DNA of 14,795 bases from an uncultured Flavobacteriales bacterium (lineage in GTDB: Bacteria > Bacteroidota > Bacteroidia > Palsa-965). Below the pieces are notes generated by a model. It was not told the DNA's origin. It made no database searches and worked only from the letters and a program-made list of their open reading frames with translations. This document shows positions 7,218-14,700 of this stretch, piece by piece (within the stretch, counting starts at the first letter, position 1; each line of letters begins with the position of its first letter). The stretch lies in contig CALJIF010000153.1 of assembly GCA_937974275.1 (NCBI GenBank), forward strand, positions 1 through 14,795. Reading direction: 5' to 3'. Position numbers and translations under genes: made by a program.

Positions 7218-8222
7218 ATGAAAATTTCGGCTTCTATCTATTCTACCGACCGCCCTTTACAAGAAGTGGTGAAAGAATTAGATGCGCACAGAATCGATTA
7301 CTTTCATGTGGATTGCAACGACGACGTTCGTGTGTTTGAAGACATCAAAAAAATACGCGAGTGGAGCACTACTCCGATTGATCTTCATATCATCTCGTCA
7401 ACACCGGAAAAGTATTTCGACCTGCTCCGCGAAACGCCTGTAGATTATGTGACATTTCAACACGAAGATCTAAAAAGCAAACTCGTATTACCCGCAGAAA
7501 TTAAAGCGCGCAAAGGACTTGCGATTACTGCCAATAGCGACATTACCGTGTTTGATGAGTACGCCGACAACTTCGACTTTATGTTGATGATGGCTACCAT
7601 TCCGGGGAAAAGCGGAGGCTCATTCAACAAAGACATCTTCCGAAAAATCCGTGAATTCAAACGACGCTATCCGACAAAACGCATTCACGTGGACGGTGGT
7701 GTTAATGGTGAAGTGTCTTTTATACTGCGCAACATGGGCGTTTATGCATCCGTGTCCGGGTCATATTTGTTTAAAGCAGAGAGTTTAGGTTTTGCCTTGT
7801 TAAATCTGAAAACCTACGAAAACGAATCGCACTTTACCATTCGTGATTTTATGCTGAACAACGGAGAAATTCCCGTATTGGCTGAGCATGAAGCCTCGTT
7901 TGAAAGTATTTTAAAAACAATCGACAATTACCAGCTTGGATTTGTCATGTTGTCCGATGCAGAAGGACGCCTCGCGGGTATCAGTAGTAATGCCGATATC
8001 CGTAAAGGTTTAATTAAACATTTTGCGAAACTGCCGCATATTCCCGTTCAGGAAATCATCAACACACAACCGGTTACTATTAGCGAGTCCGCTACAGTAA
8101 TTGAATTATTGCGACTCATCAAATCAAAGAACTTTCCCATCAGTTATCTGCCCGTCATTAATGATCAAGGACAGATTTCCGGGGCACTCACATTTATTAA
8201 TTTAATTAAAGGCGAAGCCTGA
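7218..8222 (+). CDS. Ribulose-phosphate 3-epimerase-like TIM barrel fused to a KdsD-type CBS pair
   Basis: This 334-residue protein has two parts. Residues 1-200 form an Rpe-type barrel. Its likely metal and catalytic residues are all present: H30 and D32 (HVD), H57 (DLHIIS), the MATIPGKSGG phosphate loop near 125-134, and D159 in HVDGGV. Residues 206-334 are two CBS motifs resembling the C-terminal CBS pair of arabinose-5-phosphate isomerases (KdsD/KpsF), with segments such as GEIPVL, RLAGISSNADIRKGL and GALTFINLI. In those enzymes the pair follows a SIS isomerase domain; here an epimerase barrel takes its place. The predicted reaction is interconversion of pentulose or related ketose 5-phosphates, possibly regulated by a nucleotide bound to the CBS module. 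The stop codon is one base from the next ATG, next to a PEP-condensing enzyme. This suggests it supplies that enzyme's sugar phosphate rather than serving general pentose metabolism. Substrate is inferred. Confidence 0.85.
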   Translation: MKISASIYSTDRPLQEVVKELDAHRIDYFHVDCNDDVRVFEDIKKIREWSTTPIDLHIISSTPEKYFDLLRETPVDYVTFQHEDLKSKLVLPAEIKARKGLAITANSDITVFDEYADNFDFMLMMATIPGKSGGSFNKDIFRKIREFKRRYPTKRIHVDGGVNGEVSFILRNMGVYASVSGSYLFKAESLGFALLNLKTYENESHFTIRDFMLNNGEIPVLAEHEASFESILKTIDNYQLGFVMLSDAEGRLAGISSNADIRKGLIKHFAKLPHIPVQEIINTQPVTISESATVIELLRLIKSKNFPISYLPVINDQGQISGALTFINLIKGEA

Positions 8223-8223
8223 T

Positions 8224-9222
8224 ATGGTTATTGAATTAAAACCCTCGGTTAACGAGCAGCGCGCACAAGAAATTGCGCAACAATTAAAAGCATTTTGCAT
8301 TCATTACGACGGACGCTACGTGCTGATCACGTCATCATCTACCAAAGAATTAGATGCCGCTTATCATGATGTTGCAGAAAAAGTAACCGTGCTTAACGAT
8401 GACATGCAATTGTCGAGCAGACAATGGAAACCGGAGACTCGCACTATCACGATTAACAATGTTACGATAGGTGGTGCTACCAATCATACGTTGCTTATTG
8501 GCGGACCTTGTTCCGTGGAGTCTGAAGAGCAAATTGAACAAAGTGCGCTGCTGATGAAAGAGTTGGGCATTTCTACGTTGCGTGCAGGTGCATATAAGCC
8601 GCGTACATCGCCTTACACATTTCAGGGCATGGGCATTGAAGGCTTGCGTTTGCTGGCGAAAATGCGCGAAAAATATGGCCTGAACGTCATTACCGAGGTT
8701 CGTGATGCCACACACATTGAAGATGTCATTGAACATTCTGATATTATTCAAATCGGCGCCAAGTCTATGTACGACCACGGCATCTTGCGCCGTTGCGGAA
8801 AAACGAACAAGCCGGTATTGTTGAAACGCGGTTTCGGAACTACGCTGCAGGAATTCGTACAATGTGCAGAGTTTATTTTAGCCGGCGGAAATCCTAATGT
8901 GATTTTATGTGAACGTGGCATTCGCACGTTTGAAACGAAAACACGTTTTACGTTAGACTTGTGCGGCGCTGCATGGATGAAAGCATACAGCAATTGTCCG
9001 GTAATTCTGGATCCGAGCCATGCCATTGGTTATGCGTACGGCGTTCCCGATTTGGCACGTGCGTGTGTGGCAATGGGCGTTGACGGATTGCTCATTGAGG
9101 TTCATCCGAATCCGAAGGTGGCGAAGTCCGACGCATCGCAGCAACTCAACCATGATGAATTCCGCGCATTAACCGGCACGCTGAAGAGTGTAGCGAATGC
9201 GATTGGAAGAACAATTATTTAA
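8224..9222 (+). CDS. Type I-beta DAHP synthase-like enzyme (PEP plus sugar-phosphate aldolase)
   Basis: A 332-residue protein built like Thermotoga DAHP synthase: an N-terminal ferredoxin-like/ACT-type domain (about 1-70) and a DAHPS/KdsA barrel. The family joins PEP to an aldose phosphate to give a 3-deoxy-2-ulosonate phosphate. The metal ligands are all visible: C96 (GGPCSVES), H246 (DPSH), E272 (IEVHP) and D283 (KSDAS). KPRTS (115-119) and KRG (181-183) are DAHPS-type, not KdsA-type. Two sites differ from the DAHPS pattern I know: the PEP-phosphate arginine of IGAR is lysine (K160), and the GRRD loop after DPSH reads GYAYG (249-253). Context is an epimerase one base upstream and a KdsC-like phosphatase 11 bases downstream. 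It may be the cell's shikimate entry enzyme, but the altered sites and neighbours make a different acceptor sugar plausible. Confidence 0.85.
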   Translation: MVIELKPSVNEQRAQEIAQQLKAFCIHYDGRYVLITSSSTKELDAAYHDVAEKVTVLNDDMQLSSRQWKPETRTITINNVTIGGATNHTLLIGGPCSVESEEQIEQSALLMKELGISTLRAGAYKPRTSPYTFQGMGIEGLRLLAKMREKYGLNVITEVRDATHIEDVIEHSDIIQIGAKSMYDHGILRRCGKTNKPVLLKRGFGTTLQEFVQCAEFILAGGNPNVILCERGIRTFETKTRFTLDLCGAAWMKAYSNCPVILDPSHAIGYAYGVPDLARACVAMGVDGLLIEVHPNPKVAKSDASQQLNHDEFRALTGTLKSVANAIGRTII

Positions 9223-9233
9223 TTCATCTTACC

Positions 9234-9890
9234 ATGAGTCACTACGCCACCAATATTCGCTTTATTCTTCAACAACGCGGTTTATCCGAAGAGTTTTTAT
9301 CCGAGCAATTTGGTGTAACGGACGCCGGACATCCGAGTCCTCAAGCGCTGGCAGAATTATCCGAGTATTTCTCCATCTCTCTGGATGTGCTCCTGAAGCG
9401 CGATTTACAGCAGCTGGAAGTACTTCGCAGTAAAGATATTCGTCTCGTTGTTTTTGATATCGACGGCGTAATGACAGACGGCGGCATGTTCTACACCGAA
9501 AGCGGAGACGAGTTTAAAAAGTTTAACGCAAAAGACGGCTTGGCGATTCGTCGTCTCGCCCAACGGGGCATTCATACAGGAATTATTACGCATGGTTTTA
9601 ATACCGATTTGATTCGTCGACGTGCAGAACGTTTACACATCTCCAAATTCGAAGTGTCTCAAACGCCAAAAAAACAAACGCTCGAAAAGTGGTGCGCCGA
9701 ATGGGGCATTTCTTTGCAGCAAGTGTGTTATATCGGAGATGATTTAAACGACGAAGACATCATTCGTGCCGTGGGCTTTTCTGCTTGCCCGGCCGATGCA
9801 GTAGACGAAGTACAACAAATGGTGCATGTTATTCTCCGCAAAAATGGAGGAGACGGCTGTATCCGTGAATTAATTGACAACTATTTATAA
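9234..9890 (+). CDS. KdsC-like HAD phosphatase with N-terminal degenerate Xre-like segment
   Basis: A 218-residue fusion. Residues 68-218 are a C0-type HAD phosphatase of the KDO-8-phosphate/KDN-9-phosphate phosphatase group. Motif I is DIDGVMTDG (75-83, nucleophile D75, acid D77), motif II is T119, motif III lysine is K146 or K147, motif IV is GDDLND (168-173), and a GGDGCIRE segment (205-212) is typical of the tetrameric family. KdsC proteins are usually about 160-190 residues, so the first ~60 are extra. That part reads like an Xre helix-turn-helix: NIRFILQQRGLSEEFLSEQFGV at the start, and a PSPQALAELSEYFSISLDVLL-type end. The stretch that should hold the recognition helix is missing. The TGR sequence after motif II in KdsC is THG here, so specificity may differ. 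It is the third gene of the cassette and is predicted to dephosphorylate the product of the upstream PEP condensation. Confidence 0.85.
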   Translation: MSHYATNIRFILQQRGLSEEFLSEQFGVTDAGHPSPQALAELSEYFSISLDVLLKRDLQQLEVLRSKDIRLVVFDIDGVMTDGGMFYTESGDEFKKFNAKDGLAIRRLAQRGIHTGIITHGFNTDLIRRRAERLHISKFEVSQTPKKQTLEKWCAEWGISLQQVCYIGDDLNDEDIIRAVGFSACPADAVDEVQQMVHVILRKNGGDGCIRELIDNYL

Positions 9891-9898
9891 GCGCGCTT

Positions 9899-11431
9899 AT
9901 GAAATTTATCGCATTCCTTATTGCAGCCGGGATTTCAACGATCTTATCGGCGCAACAACCCGCATTTATTACAGACAGTTTAGATATTTATGCTAACCGC
10001 GAAATGAAAGCCTGGGACGTTCCGGGCATGGCGGTTACCATTGTAAAAGACGGAAAGGTTGTGGTATCCAAAGGTTATGGCGTACGAAAAGCCGGCACGA
10101 AAGATCCGGTGAATGAAGAGACCTTGTTTCAAATAGCGTCCAACTCCAAAGCGTTTACAGCAACAGCCTTGGCGATACTCGACTTTGAAAAGAAATTGTC
10201 TCTTGACGACACCGTACGGCGCTGGATTCCGGGATTTCGCATGAACGATCCATACGTTAGCACTCATGTCACCATTCGCGATATGTTGTGCAATCGTGTT
10301 GGATTAAGCACCTTCCAAGGCGACATGCTCCACTGGAACACCAAGCTTTCCCGAGAAGAACTCATTAACCGCCAATGGTTACACCAGCCGCAATTCGGCT
10401 TCCGTGCAAAATACGGCTACTACAACATGGGGTTTGTAATTGCCGGCGACATTATTAAACACGTAAGCGGTCTTACCTGGGAACAATTTGTTGAACAACG
10501 CTTTTTGAAGCCGCTGCAAATGACGCGAACCTCTGTTAGCGTAAAGGGTATTCGGGAAGATAAAAATGCAGCCGCACCACACTCGCGTTGGGAAGGTAAA
10601 CAAGTGGTTGTTCCTTATGATGACATTGATAACATAGGGCCGGCAGCTTCGATCAACTCTTGCGTGAAAGATTTGGCTAAGTGGTTGCAGTGCCAGCTCG
10701 ATAGCGGAAAATACAACGGGCAGCAAGTTGTGCCATTCCAGGCTTTGCAAGAAACACGCAAACCACAAACCATTATGCCGAATCCGTCAGCGCTGTTTCC
10801 GGGAATGCATTTTCAGGCCTACGGATTGGGTTGGCAAATGGCTGACTTTTACGGTAAGAAAATCTATTATCACGGTGGCGCTGCAGACGGATTTCTCACG
10901 CACACGTGTTTTGTTCCTGAGTTGAATTTAGGATTCGCTATCCTTACTAACACGGATTATAACTCGTTATACGTTGCGCTGCGTTACCAAATTCTGGATG
11001 CATACGTGGGCAATCCTTATCGCAACTACAGCAGCATCTTTTTGAAAAACACATTGGCCGCTCGCGATAAGGAAGACCGTGATGTTGCTGCATGGAAAGA
11101 CGCTGCTTCCAAAAAACCGACATGGCCTGTAAATCCGGAGCAGATTGCGGGTCCGTGGGGAAATCCTGTTTATGGTAACATGAACATTGCCGTTGACAAA
11201 GCCGGCAACGTAACCGCAAAGTTTCAAAACCACGACATGATTAACGCCACCATGCAATACATCGGTAACAACGAAGTGCTCATGAATTACAACACTCCGA
11301 TGTGGGGCATTACTAAAGGAAAGTTAATTCTTAAAGAAGGTCGTGTAGTCGGAATTGAAATTGGCATTTCCGACTTCGTTGATCCTATGCCGTATTTATT
11401 TCAACGCACGGGAAGCGCTGCAGGCAGATAG
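9899..11431 (+). CDS. Secreted class C beta-lactamase-like serine hydrolase
   Basis: A 510-residue protein with a signal peptide (about 1-18, ending LSAQQ), so it acts in the periplasm or outside. The beta-lactamase/penicillin-binding fold carries S81-N-S-K84 (SxxK, nucleophile S81), Y174-Y-N176 (YxN) and H325-G-G327 in place of KTG, as is common in the esterase/peptidase branch of the family. After about residue 390 a C-terminal beta-rich domain of the DUF3471 kind follows. Such proteins include D-amino-acid peptidases, esterases and beta-lactamases; motifs alone do not give the substrate. It starts eight bases after the phosphatase gene, so it is probably co-transcribed, though I see no metabolic link to the three genes before it. 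It converges with recO across a 24-base gap without a clear terminator hairpin. Confidence 0.9.
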   Translation: MKFIAFLIAAGISTILSAQQPAFITDSLDIYANREMKAWDVPGMAVTIVKDGKVVVSKGYGVRKAGTKDPVNEETLFQIASNSKAFTATALAILDFEKKLSLDDTVRRWIPGFRMNDPYVSTHVTIRDMLCNRVGLSTFQGDMLHWNTKLSREELINRQWLHQPQFGFRAKYGYYNMGFVIAGDIIKHVSGLTWEQFVEQRFLKPLQMTRTSVSVKGIREDKNAAAPHSRWEGKQVVVPYDDIDNIGPAASINSCVKDLAKWLQCQLDSGKYNGQQVVPFQALQETRKPQTIMPNPSALFPGMHFQAYGLGWQMADFYGKKIYYHGGAADGFLTHTCFVPELNLGFAILTNTDYNSLYVALRYQILDAYVGNPYRNYSSIFLKNTLAARDKEDRDVAAWKDAASKKPTWPVNPEQIAGPWGNPVYGNMNIAVDKAGNVTAKFQNHDMINATMQYIGNNEVLMNYNTPMWGITKGKLILKEGRVVGIEIGISDFVDPMPYLFQRTGSAAGR

Positions 11432-11455
11432 TTTAAGCAATTATCATAACCGCGC

Positions 11456-12181
11456 TTAGGATAATACCGTTTCCAGAATGGTATGTGCTGTCATTCCCGA
11501 AAAACCCGGGATATGTAGTTCGTAATAAGACAACAAATGTTGTAACAACAACCTGCGCTCTGCTCCTGTCATGCGCAAATCTTCCATCGCATCAAATCCA
11601 AAATTCATTAAGCGAGAAAGTTGCTCGGCTTCTTGTGGACGCAGGTGCAGCGGGTGTTTCGGTGGATTTGTGGTAAAAACGCCCTCCTTTAAATCGAACC
11701 ATTGTTGGCGACTTTCTTCTTGCGCTTGCGGATAACATCCGAGGTAGCGCGTCAGTTGCAACATGAACACGAGGTGAAAGTTGGCGGAACCTTCGTCCTT
11801 TAAGTCGAACATGTGCAAGGCGCTGCTTACGAACACATACAATTGTTCATCGGGCTCTTCGTGGCGCAAAGTTTTGTTCAACAACTCGGCGAGAAACAAA
11901 AGTATCGTCGTTTTGATGATGTCCCTGTGAATCGTAGTGTACACGGGACTCACAACTGCTTCACGAATGCTGTGCAGGTGTTTTTTTTCATCATGCTTCA
12001 CCTCCAGCATAACCTGATTCAGCGGCTGAAAAACAACGGCCTTAATCTTGGCTGTCTTGCTACGGGAAATGTTTACCACGTATGACTGCAGCCCCAACTG
12101 TTCCGTATAAACACGAACGATGGTTTTGTTGTCTGCGTAAGGAATACTTTGGAGAACGATGCCTCGCGTTTGCAAAAGCAT
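11456..12181 (-). CDS. recO: DNA repair protein RecO
   Basis: A 241-residue RecO, which loads RecA onto SSB-coated DNA and anneals strands with RecR in the RecFOR pathway. The N-terminal OB fold opens with LLQTRGIVLQSIPYADN and has the typical spacing to YADNKTIVRVYTEQLG. The helical C-terminal domain contains the YLGCYP segment. The CxxC zinc site of many RecO proteins is absent (only one cysteine, at YLGC). Length is normal for the family. It starts three bases after the stop of the porZ-like gene and probably depends on that gene's promoter. Confidence 0.93.
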   Translation of the reverse strand: MLLQTRGIVLQSIPYADNKTIVRVYTEQLGLQSYVVNISRSKTAKIKAVVFQPLNQVMLEVKHDEKKHLHSIREAVVSPVYTTIHRDIIKTTILLFLAELLNKTLRHEEPDEQLYVFVSSALHMFDLKDEGSANFHLVFMLQLTRYLGCYPQAQEESRQQWFDLKEGVFTTNPPKHPLHLRPQEAEQLSRLMNFGFDAMEDLRMTGAERRLLLQHLLSYYELHIPGFSGMTAHTILETVLS

Positions 12182-12184
12182 GGT

Positions 12185-14518
12185 TTAATTCACGAATAGA
12201 ATTTTGGTTACTGCTGTTTGGGTGCCGTCGTCGTTGGTAATGAACACCATGTACACTCCGGTTGCAGCGCGCTCTCCATTAAAGTTGTTGCCGTTCCAAA
12301 TGGCTTGTCCGCCCAATGCTTTTGTTTGATATATCACCGTTCCACGAATGTCGGTGATTTTTACATCAGCGTCTTTCACTAAGCCGCGTATGGCAATAGG
12401 ACCGGTGTGTTCGGGACGAACAGGATTCGGATAAGCATATACGTCGCCCATTTCCTCTTCACCGTCAATAGCCTCGCCTTTGTACGAAACCAATCCTTTG
12501 TCAGTGCCGATAAACACCTCTCCGGTTGTTGGATCTATTGTAATCGCGGTTATGACATCTGACAACAAAGGGCTGTTATTTTTTGTAAAATGTAACAACT
12601 GCTCGGTACCATCTGCCGACATTAAATATACACCTCCTCCTTCTGTGCCTACCCATTTGCGGTTGGCACCATCCACTGCTATTACAGTAACCACTTGGTT
12701 TTCGAAAAGATATTGATTGTATCCGCCGATGTTGATCAACACCTTCTGTGCGTCGCATCCTGCTGTTGTGAAAATATTTTCAGGGCAGTAAAATACACCG
12801 ATGCCCTTGTCCGTACCAACCCAAACCTCACCATCTTTATCTTCCGTCATGCAATACACTTCTGTGCCGGGCAAATTTCCCAAGCCTTGAGAAAAACCTA
12901 GTTTCTTCTTTTTGTCATCTGCTGTTGTTGCCGTTCCCTGATCATCAAAAACCAATAAACCACCCTGACGCGGCAGCAAAATCCACTTCTGTCCGGAAGA
13001 TGTAATCATTAATGGTCCTACATAATTTCCATTTGAGACAAGTCCGCTAAAATCATATTCATTCCACGTCCCATCAGGATTCAGGCGCTTCAAGCATTTA
13101 GGCACGTGAGAGTTCGTTATCCATAACACTCCATTATCATCGTACTGTAAACCCCCGATTCCAACCCAACCGTATTCTACCCTACGTTGTAAAATACTAT
13201 TGGTGTTATCATAAACATTTGTAACCACTCCGTTCCGTATTTCTACTAAACCTTCACCCCACGAGCCCAAATACATATGTGCGCTATTTGTCGGATCAAT
13301 TGCTGCAGATAAGATGTCATACGCCGAATCCAGTGCAGGCGTATTGCTTCTCGTGTATAACGACCACATCCCTTGCGAATAAACGGAAACTCCATCTTTG
13401 TTGAAAACGTTATTCCACGCACCATCTTTGCCTCCCGGAGTATTAATCAAAATCCCGTTTGATAACGTCATCGAATACGAATTAGCTGCCGCCGGTCCGT
13501 TTGGAGCAAACGCTTCCCCGGTGTACGGATTTGACATTTTAATTAGCCCCCTTACGCGATCTGCCAACCACAGGTTTGTTGCATCCAGATAAATAGCAAC
13601 AGGAAGAATGGCCCCCTGTGGTCCGGTAGTATAATAAACATCCCGTAATGCTAAATCCGTATCTATCGCATAGACGCCATTATAACCTGCTATATGTAGC
13701 CTGTTATTTGAAACTTTAAGATCGAAAAATGAATTCCCCCCGGTGAATTGAGGGACTGTATCCCAGTCGTTCATAACGGGATCGTACATGTATAAGGTGT
13801 CCTGAAAGCCGTAGTTAACGCTTACCATTAACTTAGAAAAATTTACAAATACTTTATTGTTGAATAGCGCGATACGATTATACGGACCGGCAGGAATTCC
13901 GGCATATCGTGTCCAATTAGCATAATAGCTGAGGAACGGCTCGTTAATGTTGGCATGATAGACACCTAGACGAGTAGTCGCATAAATAGTGCTATCGTCA
14001 ATTGCGATGTCGGTTACTTCGATATTATTTCCATTAGGCCCAAAAATGTATGTGTCTTTGATTTCCTCGCGATCCGTGTCAATAACAACAATTCCAAAAC
14101 CCGTAGCGAGGTAGGCTAGGTTATTCTTAAAATAAATTCTGTTAATCTGCTTGTTGCCGATGATATTTGCTCGTACAATATCAGAAATATTGATAACGCG
14201 CGCCCCTTTGAAAATATCGACGTTGCCACTTGTATATCCGATTACCAGGACGTTGTTATAGGTGTTGTAATTAATTGCACCAATTGCGAGATCTGAAAGT
14301 CCGTCAATTTTGGAAATTCGATCAACAGAATTGTCCGCTTTGTTAAGCTTAAATAATCCGGTCTCCGTTGCCGCGTATACAGTTGTTGCGTTGCCGGTTA
14401 CATGACGTGTTTGTGTATACGGCAAATGCAAACTCCACTGCCCGATTGCCAATTGCTGCGCACTAGAAGTTGCAAGCAACAAAAGGGGGACGATTATACT
14501 GCAAATCCATTTTTTCAT
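12185..14518 (-). CDS. porZ: PorZ-like type IX secretion surface protein (beta-propeller)
   Basis: A 777-residue exported protein. PorZ is part of the surface attachment complex of the type IX secretion system (with PorU, PorV and PorQ), which binds A-LPS and hands it to the sortase. The N-terminal signal peptide ends near ATSSAQQ. Repeated blades of two-component-regulator-propeller type follow (for example VYAATETGLFKL, ISKIDGLSDLAIG, VWVGTDKGIGVFY, KWVGTEGGGVYL). A C-terminal sorting-type immunoglobulin-like domain runs from YPNPV to VTKILFVN. Length is close to my recollection of P. gingivalis PorZ. I chose the ATG at 14518 rather than 14554: it begins directly with the Lys-Lys signal peptide and has a -7-like box six bases upstream. 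The recO neighbour supports the porZ call. A different T9SS cargo with propeller blades is the main alternative. Confidence 0.82.
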   Translation of the reverse strand: MKKWICSIIVPLLLLATSSAQQLAIGQWSLHLPYTQTRHVTGNATTVYAATETGLFKLNKADNSVDRISKIDGLSDLAIGAINYNTYNNVLVIGYTSGNVDIFKGARVINISDIVRANIIGNKQINRIYFKNNLAYLATGFGIVVIDTDREEIKDTYIFGPNGNNIEVTDIAIDDSTIYATTRLGVYHANINEPFLSYYANWTRYAGIPAGPYNRIALFNNKVFVNFSKLMVSVNYGFQDTLYMYDPVMNDWDTVPQFTGGNSFFDLKVSNNRLHIAGYNGVYAIDTDLALRDVYYTTGPQGAILPVAIYLDATNLWLADRVRGLIKMSNPYTGEAFAPNGPAAANSYSMTLSNGILINTPGGKDGAWNNVFNKDGVSVYSQGMWSLYTRSNTPALDSAYDILSAAIDPTNSAHMYLGSWGEGLVEIRNGVVTNVYDNTNSILQRRVEYGWVGIGGLQYDDNGVLWITNSHVPKCLKRLNPDGTWNEYDFSGLVSNGNYVGPLMITSSGQKWILLPRQGGLLVFDDQGTATTADDKKKKLGFSQGLGNLPGTEVYCMTEDKDGEVWVGTDKGIGVFYCPENIFTTAGCDAQKVLINIGGYNQYLFENQVVTVIAVDGANRKWVGTEGGGVYLMSADGTEQLLHFTKNNSPLLSDVITAITIDPTTGEVFIGTDKGLVSYKGEAIDGEEEMGDVYAYPNPVRPEHTGPIAIRGLVKDADVKITDIRGTVIYQTKALGGQAIWNGNNFNGERAATGVYMVFITNDDGTQTAVTKILFVN

Positions 14519-14524
14519 ACCTAA

Positions 14525-14554
14525 CAATATTACAGAATTCAAGCCGTATACCAA
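14525..14554 (-). promoter_or_regulatory. Candidate promoter of the porZ-recO unit
   Basis: On the minus strand a TTG (14554-14552) is followed after 19 bases by TAATATTG (14532-14525), which matches TAnnTTTG at five of six fixed bases. The ATG at 14518 follows six bases later. This is the only one of the candidate promoters in the window with both elements at Bacteroidota spacing. Confidence 0.5.
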
Positions 14555-14639
14555 CGCATTATTGCTCCTATTATTGTCCGAATAACAATAAAACTCAAAC
14601 TATTCAACTGTTCTCGACAATGAATTACCTGAAGCGATG

Positions 14640-14647
14640 TATCTTCG
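14640..14647 (+). promoter_or_regulatory. Possible -7 box for the tRNA-Arg gene
   Basis: TATCTTCG matches TAnnTTTG at five of six fixed bases and lies about 53 bases upstream of the tRNA. A -33 element is not clear. The rest of the 182 bases between porZ and the tRNA shows no supported gene. Confidence 0.3.
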
Positions 14648-14700
14648 CACGCTCAACACATTAGCGTTCTTTCGGGATTTTAATGTTTACAATACTTATT

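Noticed and set aside
7218..8222. Calling the first cassette gene kdsD
   Set aside because: Only the CBS half resembles KdsD; there is no SIS domain.
8350..8862. 170-codon minus-strand frame opposite the DAHPS-like gene
   Set aside because: The opposite strand encodes a clearly conserved enzyme; the antisense peptide has no recognisable motif.
8224..9222. Calling the PEP aldolase KdsA (KDO-8-phosphate synthase)
   Set aside because: GGPCSVES, KPRTS and the N-terminal ferredoxin-like domain are DAHPS type I-beta features; KdsA lacks them. The KDO-like context is reported as a hypothesis only.
14519..14554. In-frame 12-residue extension of the porZ-like gene from an ATG at 14554
   Set aside because: It would bury the signal peptide start (MKKW) and run through the candidate promoter.
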